Positions 56,501 through 61,876 of a stretch of 64,000 nucleotides of DNA are shown here, piece by piece. Each line of letters starts with the position of its first letter. The stretch's first letter is position 1. Both the position numbers and the translations under genes were made by a program. The notes under the pieces were generated by a model, which had not been told where the DNA came from, made no database searches, and saw only the letters and a list, made by a program, of their open reading frames with translations. This stretch comes from Fibrobacter sp. UWB10 (GTDB taxonomy: Bacteria > Fibrobacterota > Fibrobacteria > Fibrobacterales > Fibrobacteraceae). Where the stretch lies: assembly GCF_900182935.1 (NCBI RefSeq), contig NZ_FXUE01000003.1, positions 329,685 to 393,684 on the forward strand, written 5' to 3'.

Positions 56501-59500
56501 AAGAACAAGGATTCCGAAGCCTACTGGCAGACCGACGGTGTTCGCCGCGGCCCGAGCATTGCCCGCACGGTGACGGAAAACCAGGGCGGGAACGACGTGA
56601 TAACCCTTGCCGACGGCAGGAATGTCGTTTTCGGCGGGGTTAACGCAACACGAACCGTTCCTGCGGATATTAGCGAGCACGAAAACGAGAATGAAGTCAT
56701 TTCGACTGGCGATGGCAACGACCTTGTATTCGGTGATGACGGCTATGCCACTTTTGGCGGTCATGCCGCCCTGGCGGAAGCCCTTGAACAGGAGAATGTT
56801 CCCGAAACCCGCACCGAGGCAACGCTCTCGTTCAACTTCATGGGTGCCTCGCAGACGGGGCTTTCTTCGGAAGATGTTGCGGGTGCGGCAGATTTCGCGA
56901 AGGCGAACTGGAACAATGTGGGCGGTAGCCTCGCCGGGACCTACGGCAACGATGACCGCGAGATTGTGCGCTTTGACGACAACACCCGCGCAAGCGCCGT
57001 GAGCGTAAGCTACGGCGGCATCGAGAGCCACCGCAATACGAGCACCGACAACCGTATCAACCTGCAGGCCTACGGCCACAACTTCGCGAACGCCTCTACC
57101 GATGCCGATGCGACACTCATGAACAGCGGCTACATGACGACCGCCCCTGGCAACCAGTGCGACAACAGGCTCGAAGTCGCCGTAGACGGCCTAGCTCAGT
57201 ACTTTACCGACTATCACGTGGCCGTTTACCTAGACATGCCCGACGCGAACTCCTGGGAAGGCCAGAGCATCCGCAAGGTGAGCCTGTATGTAGGGAATTC
57301 GACAGTTGCCCTGCAGAGCTTCTACGTGAACGACTGCGCCGGTTCCAACTTCAACGGCACCTACAAGCGTTCCGAATATACCAGCGCCGAGGACATTCTG
57401 GCAGACCTTGCGCACAATGCGGCGGTTCTCTCTGGAGAATTGACGGGCGATGATGCCGTGCTGATAGACACCACGGGCAACTACGTGGTGTTCGAGGTTC
57501 CAGCGGGTGTTGCCGCCGACAACTTCCGCGTGATTATCGAGGACGGCTACACGCTCGACAACATCAACGGCAAGGACATTCCGGGCATAGCCGCCATCCA
57601 GGTGAAGGGAACCCTCCACGCGCAGGATGTGGCCGCCTCTACCGACATTGCCCATGGCGGAGCCGACACGGTTTACACTTCCGGTGGCGACGATATCGTG
57701 GTGGGTGGCACGGGTGGCGACACCTTGACGACCTACGGCGACGAGCGCTACGGCATCTACGACAACGATGTTGTGTTCGGCGACAATGCCAAGATGGTGT
57801 TCACCGACCGCGACAGCTCCGAGGCCACGGCCTCTACGCTATCGCTTGCCGAGTCGCTTGATTCACGCACGGTGGCGGGCGACTACAACGACCATATTTA
57901 CACGGGTAACGGCAACGATGTTGTGGTAGGCGGCCAGGGGGCCGACCACATCGAATCCGGCGCGACAGCCGCCGCAGAAACGATGCTCGACGGAATCCAG
58001 GTGGCATCGTTCAACTTTACCCGCGAGAACGCGACCGCAAGCGAGATAGTCGCTCCTGGTGATTATATCCCTGTGCTTGATGAAAATAATCAACCCGTTT
58101 ATGAAAACGACAAACAGGTGTTCGACTTTATCCCGCACGAGACGGCGGGTGTTGTCGCGGATAACGACTGGACGAACCTCTACATAAAGAACAACGGCCT
58201 GCATGTCGTTGGCGAGAACTACACCAACGACCCCGTGACGCACGACGGCATAGGCATTTCACTTGTTGCCTACGATACTGCCGTGGGCGACGGAACGCAG
58301 AACTCGAGCCTGATGCCGAAGGATGATGCCCAGCTTGACGGCGACACCTCGAACTCCAAGCTGTTCAACGCCTACTATGCGGCCCAACAGCAGCAGGAAA
58401 TCAAGCTCACGCTTACGAACCTTGATTCCTTCGCGGACGGTGCACCCTGCGATGTGTATGTGTACCTCGGCGGCGACCAGCAGAACACGGACACCTACAA
58501 CTACCTGTTCGATGTATGGGGCCACCAGGTGGGCGGTGCTACGCCCGACCAGCACTACTACCTGAACGACTGGACCGGTAGCCATTTCGACGGCGACTAC
58601 CGCCTTGTGGAATGCGCAACCGCCCCGACTGCCGATGAACTGCTTTCGCAGGTTGCGCCCGACATGCGCCTGGTTGGCAACTACGTGGTGTTCCACGGTG
58701 TGAGCTCCTCGACTTTCGAGGTGCGAATCCGCAACTTGTTCACCGACACGAACCAGTGGCCGCTGAACCTGCCCGTGATAACTGCCGTGCAGGTGGTGGC
58801 GGGCGAGAACCGCGAAGAGGATATCGCCGTGGGCGGCGACCACGACAAGGACCTGGTCTTTGGTGACGACGCCCGCGTGACTTTCGATATAGACACGCCG
58901 TTCGCCCGCAACGAGAACCTGGCCGACTACGCGAACCGCGCCATCGAGGCCGAGAGCATGTATTATGACGGCGCGGCAGTGGAAATCCCGCTGGACGAGA
59001 ACGACGAACCTGTCGAGACGGGCGACACCATCTTGACGGGCAAGGACCGCGACGTGATTGTCGGCGGCGACTTCGGCGATACGATTACCATGGGCGATGG
59101 CGACGACGTTGCCCTTGGCGACAACGCCTCGATAATCCTCGAACACAACAACCCCGTGGGCGTGTTCGCCCCCAGCGTGGAAATCATGCTGGAACAGCAT
59201 ACGGTGACGACATCGACGCCCGAGGTTTTCCTGGGCAACAACGATGCCGACGCCGATGACATCCAGGACAAGTTCGAGGATGGCGATGTGCTGGGCGTCA
59301 CCCCGGAAACCTCCGAGAACGGGGCGACCGACACCTTTACGGACACGACCGACAAGGACTGGACCATACAGCAGGAAGTGACTCCGGGCACGATTTCGCA
59401 GACGATTGACATTTCTTCTGGTGCCCAAGTGGTAAACTTTGCCGAGGGCGAGACGGTGTTGCTGGTAAGCGACACCTGGCCCGGCAACCAGTGGTGGCAC

Positions 59501-59713
59501 CCGAATATCGTGATGGTCGCCGATGGTCAGGGCCATAGCGTTCCCGCTCTCGAGTGGAAATGGGACGTGAACGGCACTACCATGACGGCTACCACGCAGC
59601 CGGGTTACTACTTCACCGTGGATATACCCGACACACCCAATGGCGATAACCGCTACGAAATCCGCGTGACTGCACTCACCGCAGGCACCGCCGTGATTTC
59701 TATCGGGGCCTAA
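44561..59713 (+). CDS. Giant LEPR-motif RTX-like surface/secreted protein 2 (5,050 aa)
   Basis: Paralogue of the giant at 16426, colinear over most of its length. LEPR motif EALEPRLMMDA (19-29), no signal peptide. Beta-rich N-terminal half, with VLRDSVRNIPFIGDRI and EF-hand loop DPNNDGKLRMGE (2106-2117). RTX-type repeats lie at about 2346-2466 and 2530-2613. Calx-beta-like segments lie near 3033-3190 and 3553-3690; the second has no clear match in giant 1. Two beta domains lie near 4085-4350 and 4480-4747, with (N/K)D(L/V)VFGD repeats between, and the shared end domain covers about 4930-5050. AAGGGG precedes the ATG. Base composition changes abruptly from AT-rich to GC-rich at 56081. The M50-HlyD gene starts 3 nt after the stop, the strongest link between a giant and an export gene. 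Confidence 0.87.
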   Translation: MSKMNKESKKNVCNSYRAEALEPRLMMDATADDWNQEALQLDVNAASIFVSSSDYQKWANTNIRTLFVEDSSKREVRVAKAADLIDENQAASLLSLNASDIASLKQVMSSASQIAKSSYRQSLLNTAPFNGINDPNTSAEEKQSLINSLDSAVNQHKFSAAEMAVYLNALASSSGYVFGVDTESDSLVVSIVKHEMATNPDIAANVTGFANVATNLQGVNVDGGHNVDRNASFSVKLDGASNPEYINQTVSVAAHFRQYTQQDVDDESDSERKAELEAFLQANGSVLEYKSIADVDESVPDYSVGLGLSAAGVNEIFKADLDFDVVESSRISGLVSSTGVKLVCDENTHVWSWVGAADVESIEQATMGLILHKLSDLSAWLNRNSSVTPDNPVPLLYDSFAGVLSQNATEYAKLPTLLNNLLNKPPKSLQELHEIMKSYVATPIELNGDELLLSFKLSVPPGVPQNVSIAVDELSRLGFTVTRNESLALLTSAILEFTLSIDLTAQMRADGTTFLKDVVAEENILDFFGRQSVAVDNRFDLKTDGALAYSDARTGISLYENVSATEGYIGGFSLAMPASINKEFKLEWDASSESFYAKTQEELVSAIQATFIENGVNIHVYNVGGKIFLVKKGECDITSVKLDSSAFTSCYVKVVENTPIDVKGGDIVLTFDGNVETITIGTSDNLDRETFVSQINENLAGIDNGIFSASFKDGLFAIERKDNMSFDVSGTFFSNNNLFISGVTSKISSAFCLKITIENTSTPAEEYFVDLALWYNGLPKTEQASLCLNAIIAKICEICQNKIVFDGTRLVGADGCNLVSVEVVGGTLGSVLGLVGRADDGARFELDALLLSALDAAKYKKFDLVLENRLTGDVDIDARVGMLGEHFSANGVNMGHQLELKYDDTKGLAQLPDTDVIAIHQSIATLATDFENAYNTLTTCLDKVFDGTALTTTNISSYVDLLSSIDGFVNATRGLGNRIENVWNYVNQQYGSIVAGYENQKKGVLDDVSDILGEIPCGYSSVFLEFTNNPAAALEKIVVMLQNLDECRDVLEHIFTSSVSTFVQSIKTLFSDISSSIETFLGVSNWRVTKTPLLGTTNSITINSDGTDKFNLGSFGLVNNVVAVNDTIQNLNGDLSVATALNWDVTNVSEEALKTWNGVELGSAMKTAASVFAKNLLGYNTEGNPVVGNSLFDKSDILTAEIPFIGKSIADLCGFSAKLDEFRRVLASVNGLTVQDFATQLLDRIGMSVSNLKVLQVAEGEEQKHRIQMDFVWKYEVKNGKFVLNDIGSNEVHIGGALDVNLNVSFAFQISMVLEYDPTVDGKVKVNFIPVEINGTAQKLIDATASIEKNPLAGDLHLYIGDLRAPLVEIVEGSNIFLNFSCGVNLNENESVFGLSVDNANVNAQGKINLSVLGQKAGYIEIGCGENGTGSVDLKTDAVSKLVPSVGILSNPVGKTGLWVDATQVNIDFNVTSLFEQVRLVSDGLSQVLRRAISGINKEVLRDSVRNIPFIGDRIVGIADSLTKLDESFIEPFRNFVNKAQNLNAEMVAFKLYNLLKGANILGELEDCSNDSDTELEQYKWAGMFFNKFYNGIQYYENTDEAYWRIRICGNYDLDPDADFDLGFPGLGLRSEGGLRISLTWSLDIGFGISKDKGAFLLLDDGNDFKVTLNVNTKNDFEVDGTLGFMKMKLRDESENGLEGGFGVELNVDLNEGKRKQVDVHNVGSGISVKAEIDAELQKTWELTLSAGKMFPELDVDIYIDWSAKTGAASNGLNELSFKKVKFKGGSFINKTLAPVLKNIQKVIEPIQPLIKFLQSEIPVLNKLPAGKVHITVLDLIKMYGSKNDMDFGFIDDIVKLNNLVQQFGNGTNEDLIVELPDFVLWKENSYTGTERSVRENANNASLDFLSGASKNIDAYVQQLRETFTLGGNSISIRGLEEFANALNGFDLPNFDSTTGAMSTSSLSVNGGRGWAFPILENPLTEIGGLLFGRDATLVTYNMSPLKFDFDWKNSYPIVGPLCADIGFNFGVCIDLTFGYDTHGLSRWKDSGYKNMGLLLDGFYIADWNENGKDTAEVIFHSGVVAGASVAGRAGINVGLNFDVNLDFNDPNNDGKLRMGELADMWELNPIYIFDASATIDAEAYAYLDYFFGRKKWTLWSSGAFELFDTASKSGKSDNPVLVSDNGDYLVVNVGEYASNRVHENLADGNDDVTITFTGARKGTVSWNNSEAYDFDLDKEPDKPLKGICVYAGQGKDNITITSGVLEIEADVIVYGGDGDDVINASSLKLAEGFNAMLVGGIGIDRITGAVGSGNNFIFGETGRYVMDKNKKNVLLAETLPADGDVSGNVLTGGSGKNFVFGGEGADIIYAGTGLNYLFGDRGRIEISAADLPVASRYDLFDEGEDDLIYGSDGDDHIYGGAGNDWIEGFAGNDEIIAGQGNDIVFGGNGIDTIHGGDGDDLIFGDTPYNSNMVIATDEGGILPYVYVSKEFKKGSHPLFDPNNEIALRTPEEHYISTLSQYGATLKSSSGMLSNSTDFIYGENGSDVIFGDDGKNNVDLLENEVLSGGNDVIDGGADNDFIDGDAGDDRIMGGSGEDILYGGQGNDTLEGGAGNDIVFGDDGWAGYNAGALSASANWFGTEGQNNKLVFGETVKSFLDNFKIDFNALAETVGGNDSIIAGNGSDIVDGQSGDDLYEINFMGSYNRAYTNIIESGVDINDILTVNGTLEADDVLVRRSEPNEINASTNAKLGFVALLPDEEELSPTDNPKAEKSQIERINFWNVRNNGGVEKLNLNTGAGKDNITIDGTLTAIAVDAGAGNDTINVGQLFQTGRLPNEENNIQQLDGFATTLTTQGYLSNGVEHSTSIYGGSGDDTFNMLHTSAAISLSGGTGDDTFNVATFQKADAEGNPDGIVQNAPVTLLGGAGNDTMSVAGTEADDTFVISEGSIQSSGVNLQAVSIENQNAYGGAGDDEFYVLDTLENSVVYLNGNEGNDSFYNGGSQSDLPYIMVDNIDYKGHSGIISHTVESNTDKYRQKKTDSIAVNIRDNDIYAAETRTVVDILFTDEQGNLVSEPHAVIREGNGVTTVYGIKLSRAPAQGEEIAITVYAPEMPNDSFAKAERGVFLVDADGALASSVTLRFNSTNYNCAQFVRLIALSDNIREGDDHIALLHGVACEPTTKVNPCRNVILFLEDDRKTERFDESGNSIDLNRNAFTETLTRTISQDEADNKSFTIGLHSSAVVEDFYVWYEGMPDDIEFEYHMAQNALTVRWVNNAIPAGTTLFVNYTALSMQLDNTSYVNLKYETDNLGYLVLGTDYSTTTLNPYTNDSVDGFSYSLNDGNSELTLNAWDSSKPGFVLCWIKECLDYNEETNSLELKSNIYGVSELQIQLSDHVTSYDLTYEESYNHSHYFKQIDNTIKIFDENNLDVTSQFDGATLLYRAAYWVGGTDGKITPENAVFFVDENRSVDFLVGEDHVISSNRVADGNGGYSEEGYFYRIEGSQVIICSNKTGLPVTVSGCLSVAQRKQINVTDEKYAWESLSAANFSELGSKENPDSTCGKVVISQTNGSTDVEEGDGVDTYAISLDGEDLVGTETVKVTINTVLTPYYREGDKQSPENLRYTKQIEIRRIVYIEENAESEIFSITNATTGNTAFDEIYVEFTKDRCKGYFLVTVGAIDDDVAESDNPTLVPIGERTIENILGEVLEDGAGYKPESIGESVSMLRYVIPSNEHPDDAAENDVKTIEGDSSTSEEDSFDETRSVDRIFVNNMDNPYDAQSSTKALIDSKTDSASVSNPKVILSEDALLASDSESIHFEHTDQKHINTSEDVKKNIAFGNMEYGEINLGTGADTVDIYKSIYREDGFQTFTVMNSGEGGDTINVHSYQNGEDDQLVINAGEGNDTVDASGEDVTKEGLIVFGGLGDDTIDIGSDSSLVFGDRGQVLYHDENGNVVTRLGDDGSGVTVKGEGNTYTPSENGSDYATGKNKDSEAYWQTDGVRRGPSIARTVTENQGGNDVITLADGRNVVFGGVNATRTVPADISEHENENEVISTGDGNDLVFGDDGYATFGGHAALAEALEQENVPETRTEATLSFNFMGASQTGLSSEDVAGAADFAKANWNNVGGSLAGTYGNDDREIVRFDDNTRASAVSVSYGGIESHRNTSTDNRINLQAYGHNFANASTDADATLMNSGYMTTAPGNQCDNRLEVAVDGLAQYFTDYHVAVYLDMPDANSWEGQSIRKVSLYVGNSTVALQSFYVNDCAGSNFNGTYKRSEYTSAEDILADLAHNAAVLSGELTGDDAVLIDTTGNYVVFEVPAGVAADNFRVIIEDGYTLDNINGKDIPGIAAIQVKGTLHAQDVAASTDIAHGGADTVYTSGGDDIVVGGTGGDTLTTYGDERYGIYDNDVVFGDNAKMVFTDRDSSEATASTLSLAESLDSRTVAGDYNDHIYTGNGNDVVVGGQGADHIESGATAAAETMLDGIQVASFNFTRENATASEIVAPGDYIPVLDENNQPVYENDKQVFDFIPHETAGVVADNDWTNLYIKNNGLHVVGENYTNDPVTHDGIGISLVAYDTAVGDGTQNSSLMPKDDAQLDGDTSNSKLFNAYYAAQQQQEIKLTLTNLDSFADGAPCDVYVYLGGDQQNTDTYNYLFDVWGHQVGGATPDQHYYLNDWTGSHFDGDYRLVECATAPTADELLSQVAPDMRLVGNYVVFHGVSSSTFEVRIRNLFTDTNQWPLNLPVITAVQVVAGENREEDIAVGGDHDKDLVFGDDARVTFDIDTPFARNENLADYANRAIEAESMYYDGAAVEIPLDENDEPVETGDTILTGKDRDVIVGGDFGDTITMGDGDDVALGDNASIILEHNNPVGVFAPSVEIMLEQHTVTTSTPEVFLGNNDADADDIQDKFEDGDVLGVTPETSENGATDTFTDTTDKDWTIQQEVTPGTISQTIDISSGAQVVNFAEGETVLLVSDTWPGNQWWHPNIVMVADGQGHSVPALEWKWDVNGTTMTATTQPGYYFTVDIPDTPNGDNRYEIRVTALTAGTAVISIGA
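56081..56154 (+). repeat. 74-nt tract identical to giant gene 1, at a composition break
   Basis: Matches 27388-27461 exactly. The sequence immediately before it (AATATGGAATATGGAGAAAT) is AT-rich and encodes the same residues as giant 1 with different codons. The break falls within one codon block. Confidence 0.9.
56495..56574 (+). repeat. 80-nt tract identical to giant gene 1
   Basis: Matches 27799-27878 exactly, preceded by a diverged segment of different length in the two genes. Confidence 0.9.
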
Positions 59714-59716
59714 GAA

Positions 59717-61876
59717 GTGATACAGGACCGTCAGCGCAAGATTTTCCACGAGTCGTGGTACCGCCTTGCGGGGAGCCGTATAGCTCTCCGTTCGAGCGTC
59801 CGCATTCACCGCCAGATATATCGGGGCGTGTTGTGGTATGTGCTCTACGAGCCGTTCACGAATCAGTATTTTCGTCTGCCGCAGGGGGCCTATTCCTTTG
59901 TTTCTCGACTTTCCGTGAGTAGGACCGTGGGCGAGATTTGGAACAGCATGCTGGAAAGCGGCGAGGGCGACATCCCGGGCCAGGGCGAAGTCATCGAGAT
60001 GCTCGCGCAGCTTTACCAGGCGAACATGCTGCTTTATGACGGCGTGGAAGATGGCACGAAACTTTTCGACCGCGACAAGAAAAAGACCCGCAAGAAGGTC
60101 AAGTCCACCTTGCTCAATATCTTTTTCCTGCGAATACCGGTATTCGACCCCGACCCGCTCCTGAACCGTTTACGGTGGCTAATCCGCATCCTGCTCAGTA
60201 CGCCGATGATGCTGGTGTGGCTTGCGACGGTCATTGTCGCCGTCAAGTACGGTGTCGAGAACTTCGACGCACTCAAGGACCAGAGCGCGGGGTTCCTGGC
60301 TCCGTCGAACATTGGCTGGGTGTACATGTGTACCGTGTTCGTGAAGCTGTTCCACGAGTTCGGGCATGCGAGCGTCGTCAAGAAATATGGCGGCGAGGTC
60401 CACACGCTGGGCGTGATGTTCATGCTCCTTGCGCCGCTGCCGTATGTAGATGCCACGGCGAGCTGGTCTTTCCGCAAGAAGCGGCACCGTGCCTTTGTGG
60501 GGGCCGCGGGAATGCTTTTCGAGTTCTTTATAGCCTCGGTGGCGCTCATACTCTGGGCGAACCTGGGCGGCGGCACGGCCCGCGCGCTCTGCTACAACGT
60601 GTTCATCATCTGCTCGGTCTCTACGGTGCTGTTCAACGTGAACCCGCTCATGCGCTTTGACGGCTACTACATATTGACCGACCTGCTGGACATGCCGAAC
60701 CTGCAACAGCATTCCGTACGGCATCTGCAGTACCTTCTGGAACGATATGCCTTCCGTAAGCGCGACGCGGAACCGGTCGCCTTCAGGGCGGGCGAGAAGG
60801 TGATATACACGGTTTACGGGATATCCAGCGCTGTCTACAGGTTTTTCCTCTTTGCGGGGTTCATCGTCGCCATATCGGCGCATTACCTGATACTTTCGTT
60901 TGTCATGGGCGTGCTGCTTTGCCTTACCATGGTGGTTATTCCGGTAGGCAAATTTTTCAGGTATGTCTTTTGGGGGCCGGGGCTTTCGCAGGTCCGTAAC
61001 CGTGCGGCAGTCTTGACGGTAGCCTTTTTCGCCCTGCTGTTTGCGGCGCTGTTCTACTTGCCCGTTCCCGATACGTTTACGGCCCCGGGCGTACTGGAAG
61101 CCCGCCATTACGAGAACACCATAGCGAACGAGGGCGGCTTTGCCACCAGGCTATACCGCGAAAGCTACAGTGCGGTAAGGAAGGGCGACACGCTCGTGCT
61201 CCTGGAGAATCTGGAAATCAAGTATGCCGCCGAGGCGAAGCGTTCCGAAATACAGGAAGCGCGGCAGATGTATTACCGTGCACTGAACGAGGCCCCCGAG
61301 GACATGCACCCGCTCGAAAAGCGGCTTTCGGTATTGAAGCAGGAACTCGAGGAACTCGAAAGGAGCGAGAGCGAACTTGCACTTGTCGCGGGGATGGACG
61401 GAATCTGGAGTGCGCCCGGCATCGAGGACTATCAGGGGCGCTGGGTAGGCAAGGGCGATTCGCTGGGCATCTTGCTTGATACGACCGCGTTCGATTTTTT
61501 GGCAGTGGTAAACCAGGAAGATGGCGCAAGGTTGTTTACGGACAAGCCCGTTCGCGCGTCGGTGCGCCTGCACGGCGATGTATTTAAGGAATTGAAGGTT
61601 GTCTCTGCCATGGCTATCCCCAGTGCGCAAGACCGCTTGCCCTCGAATGCGCTGGGTTGGCTCGGGGGTGGGGAAGTCGAGACGAAGAGCGACGGGTATT
61701 CGGAACAGACGGCGGAACCCGTTTACCTTGTAAGGGCCGAGATGCCCGATTCGATGGATGTTCGCCGTCTGCACGGAAGGACGGGCAAGATTCGTATTCA
61801 GCTTGGCTATGCTCCCTTGGCCGTCCAGGGGATACGCAAGGTACGGCAGGCGTTGCAAAAGTATTATAAGATGTGA
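59717..61876 (+). CDS. PqqD-like / M50 metalloprotease / HlyD fusion membrane protein
   Basis: 719 residues from a GTG 3 nt after giant 2. Residues about 45-115 form a PqqD-like winged domain (FRLPQGAYSFVSRLSVSRTV). A membrane part from about 155 holds a zinc-protease site HEFGH (213-217) and NPLMRFDGYY (Asp315 as third ligand), as in M50 site-2 proteases, with several further helices to about 455. The C-terminal third is an HlyD-type adaptor with lipoyl half-motif and coiled coil (about 470-560) in the periplasm. Proteins of this fusion type link an inner-membrane part to a TolC-type channel. It overlaps the SecA-like gene (TGATG), so the two should be made together. Confidence 0.87.
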   Translation: MIQDRQRKIFHESWYRLAGSRIALRSSVRIHRQIYRGVLWYVLYEPFTNQYFRLPQGAYSFVSRLSVSRTVGEIWNSMLESGEGDIPGQGEVIEMLAQLYQANMLLYDGVEDGTKLFDRDKKKTRKKVKSTLLNIFFLRIPVFDPDPLLNRLRWLIRILLSTPMMLVWLATVIVAVKYGVENFDALKDQSAGFLAPSNIGWVYMCTVFVKLFHEFGHASVVKKYGGEVHTLGVMFMLLAPLPYVDATASWSFRKKRHRAFVGAAGMLFEFFIASVALILWANLGGGTARALCYNVFIICSVSTVLFNVNPLMRFDGYYILTDLLDMPNLQQHSVRHLQYLLERYAFRKRDAEPVAFRAGEKVIYTVYGISSAVYRFFLFAGFIVAISAHYLILSFVMGVLLCLTMVVIPVGKFFRYVFWGPGLSQVRNRAAVLTVAFFALLFAALFYLPVPDTFTAPGVLEARHYENTIANEGGFATRLYRESYSAVRKGDTLVLLENLEIKYAAEAKRSEIQEARQMYYRALNEAPEDMHPLEKRLSVLKQELEELERSESELALVAGMDGIWSAPGIEDYQGRWVGKGDSLGILLDTTAFDFLAVVNQEDGARLFTDKPVRASVRLHGDVFKELKVVSAMAIPSAQDRLPSNALGWLGGGEVETKSDGYSEQTAEPVYLVRAEMPDSMDVRRLHGRTGKIRIQLGYAPLAVQGIRKVRQALQKYYKM

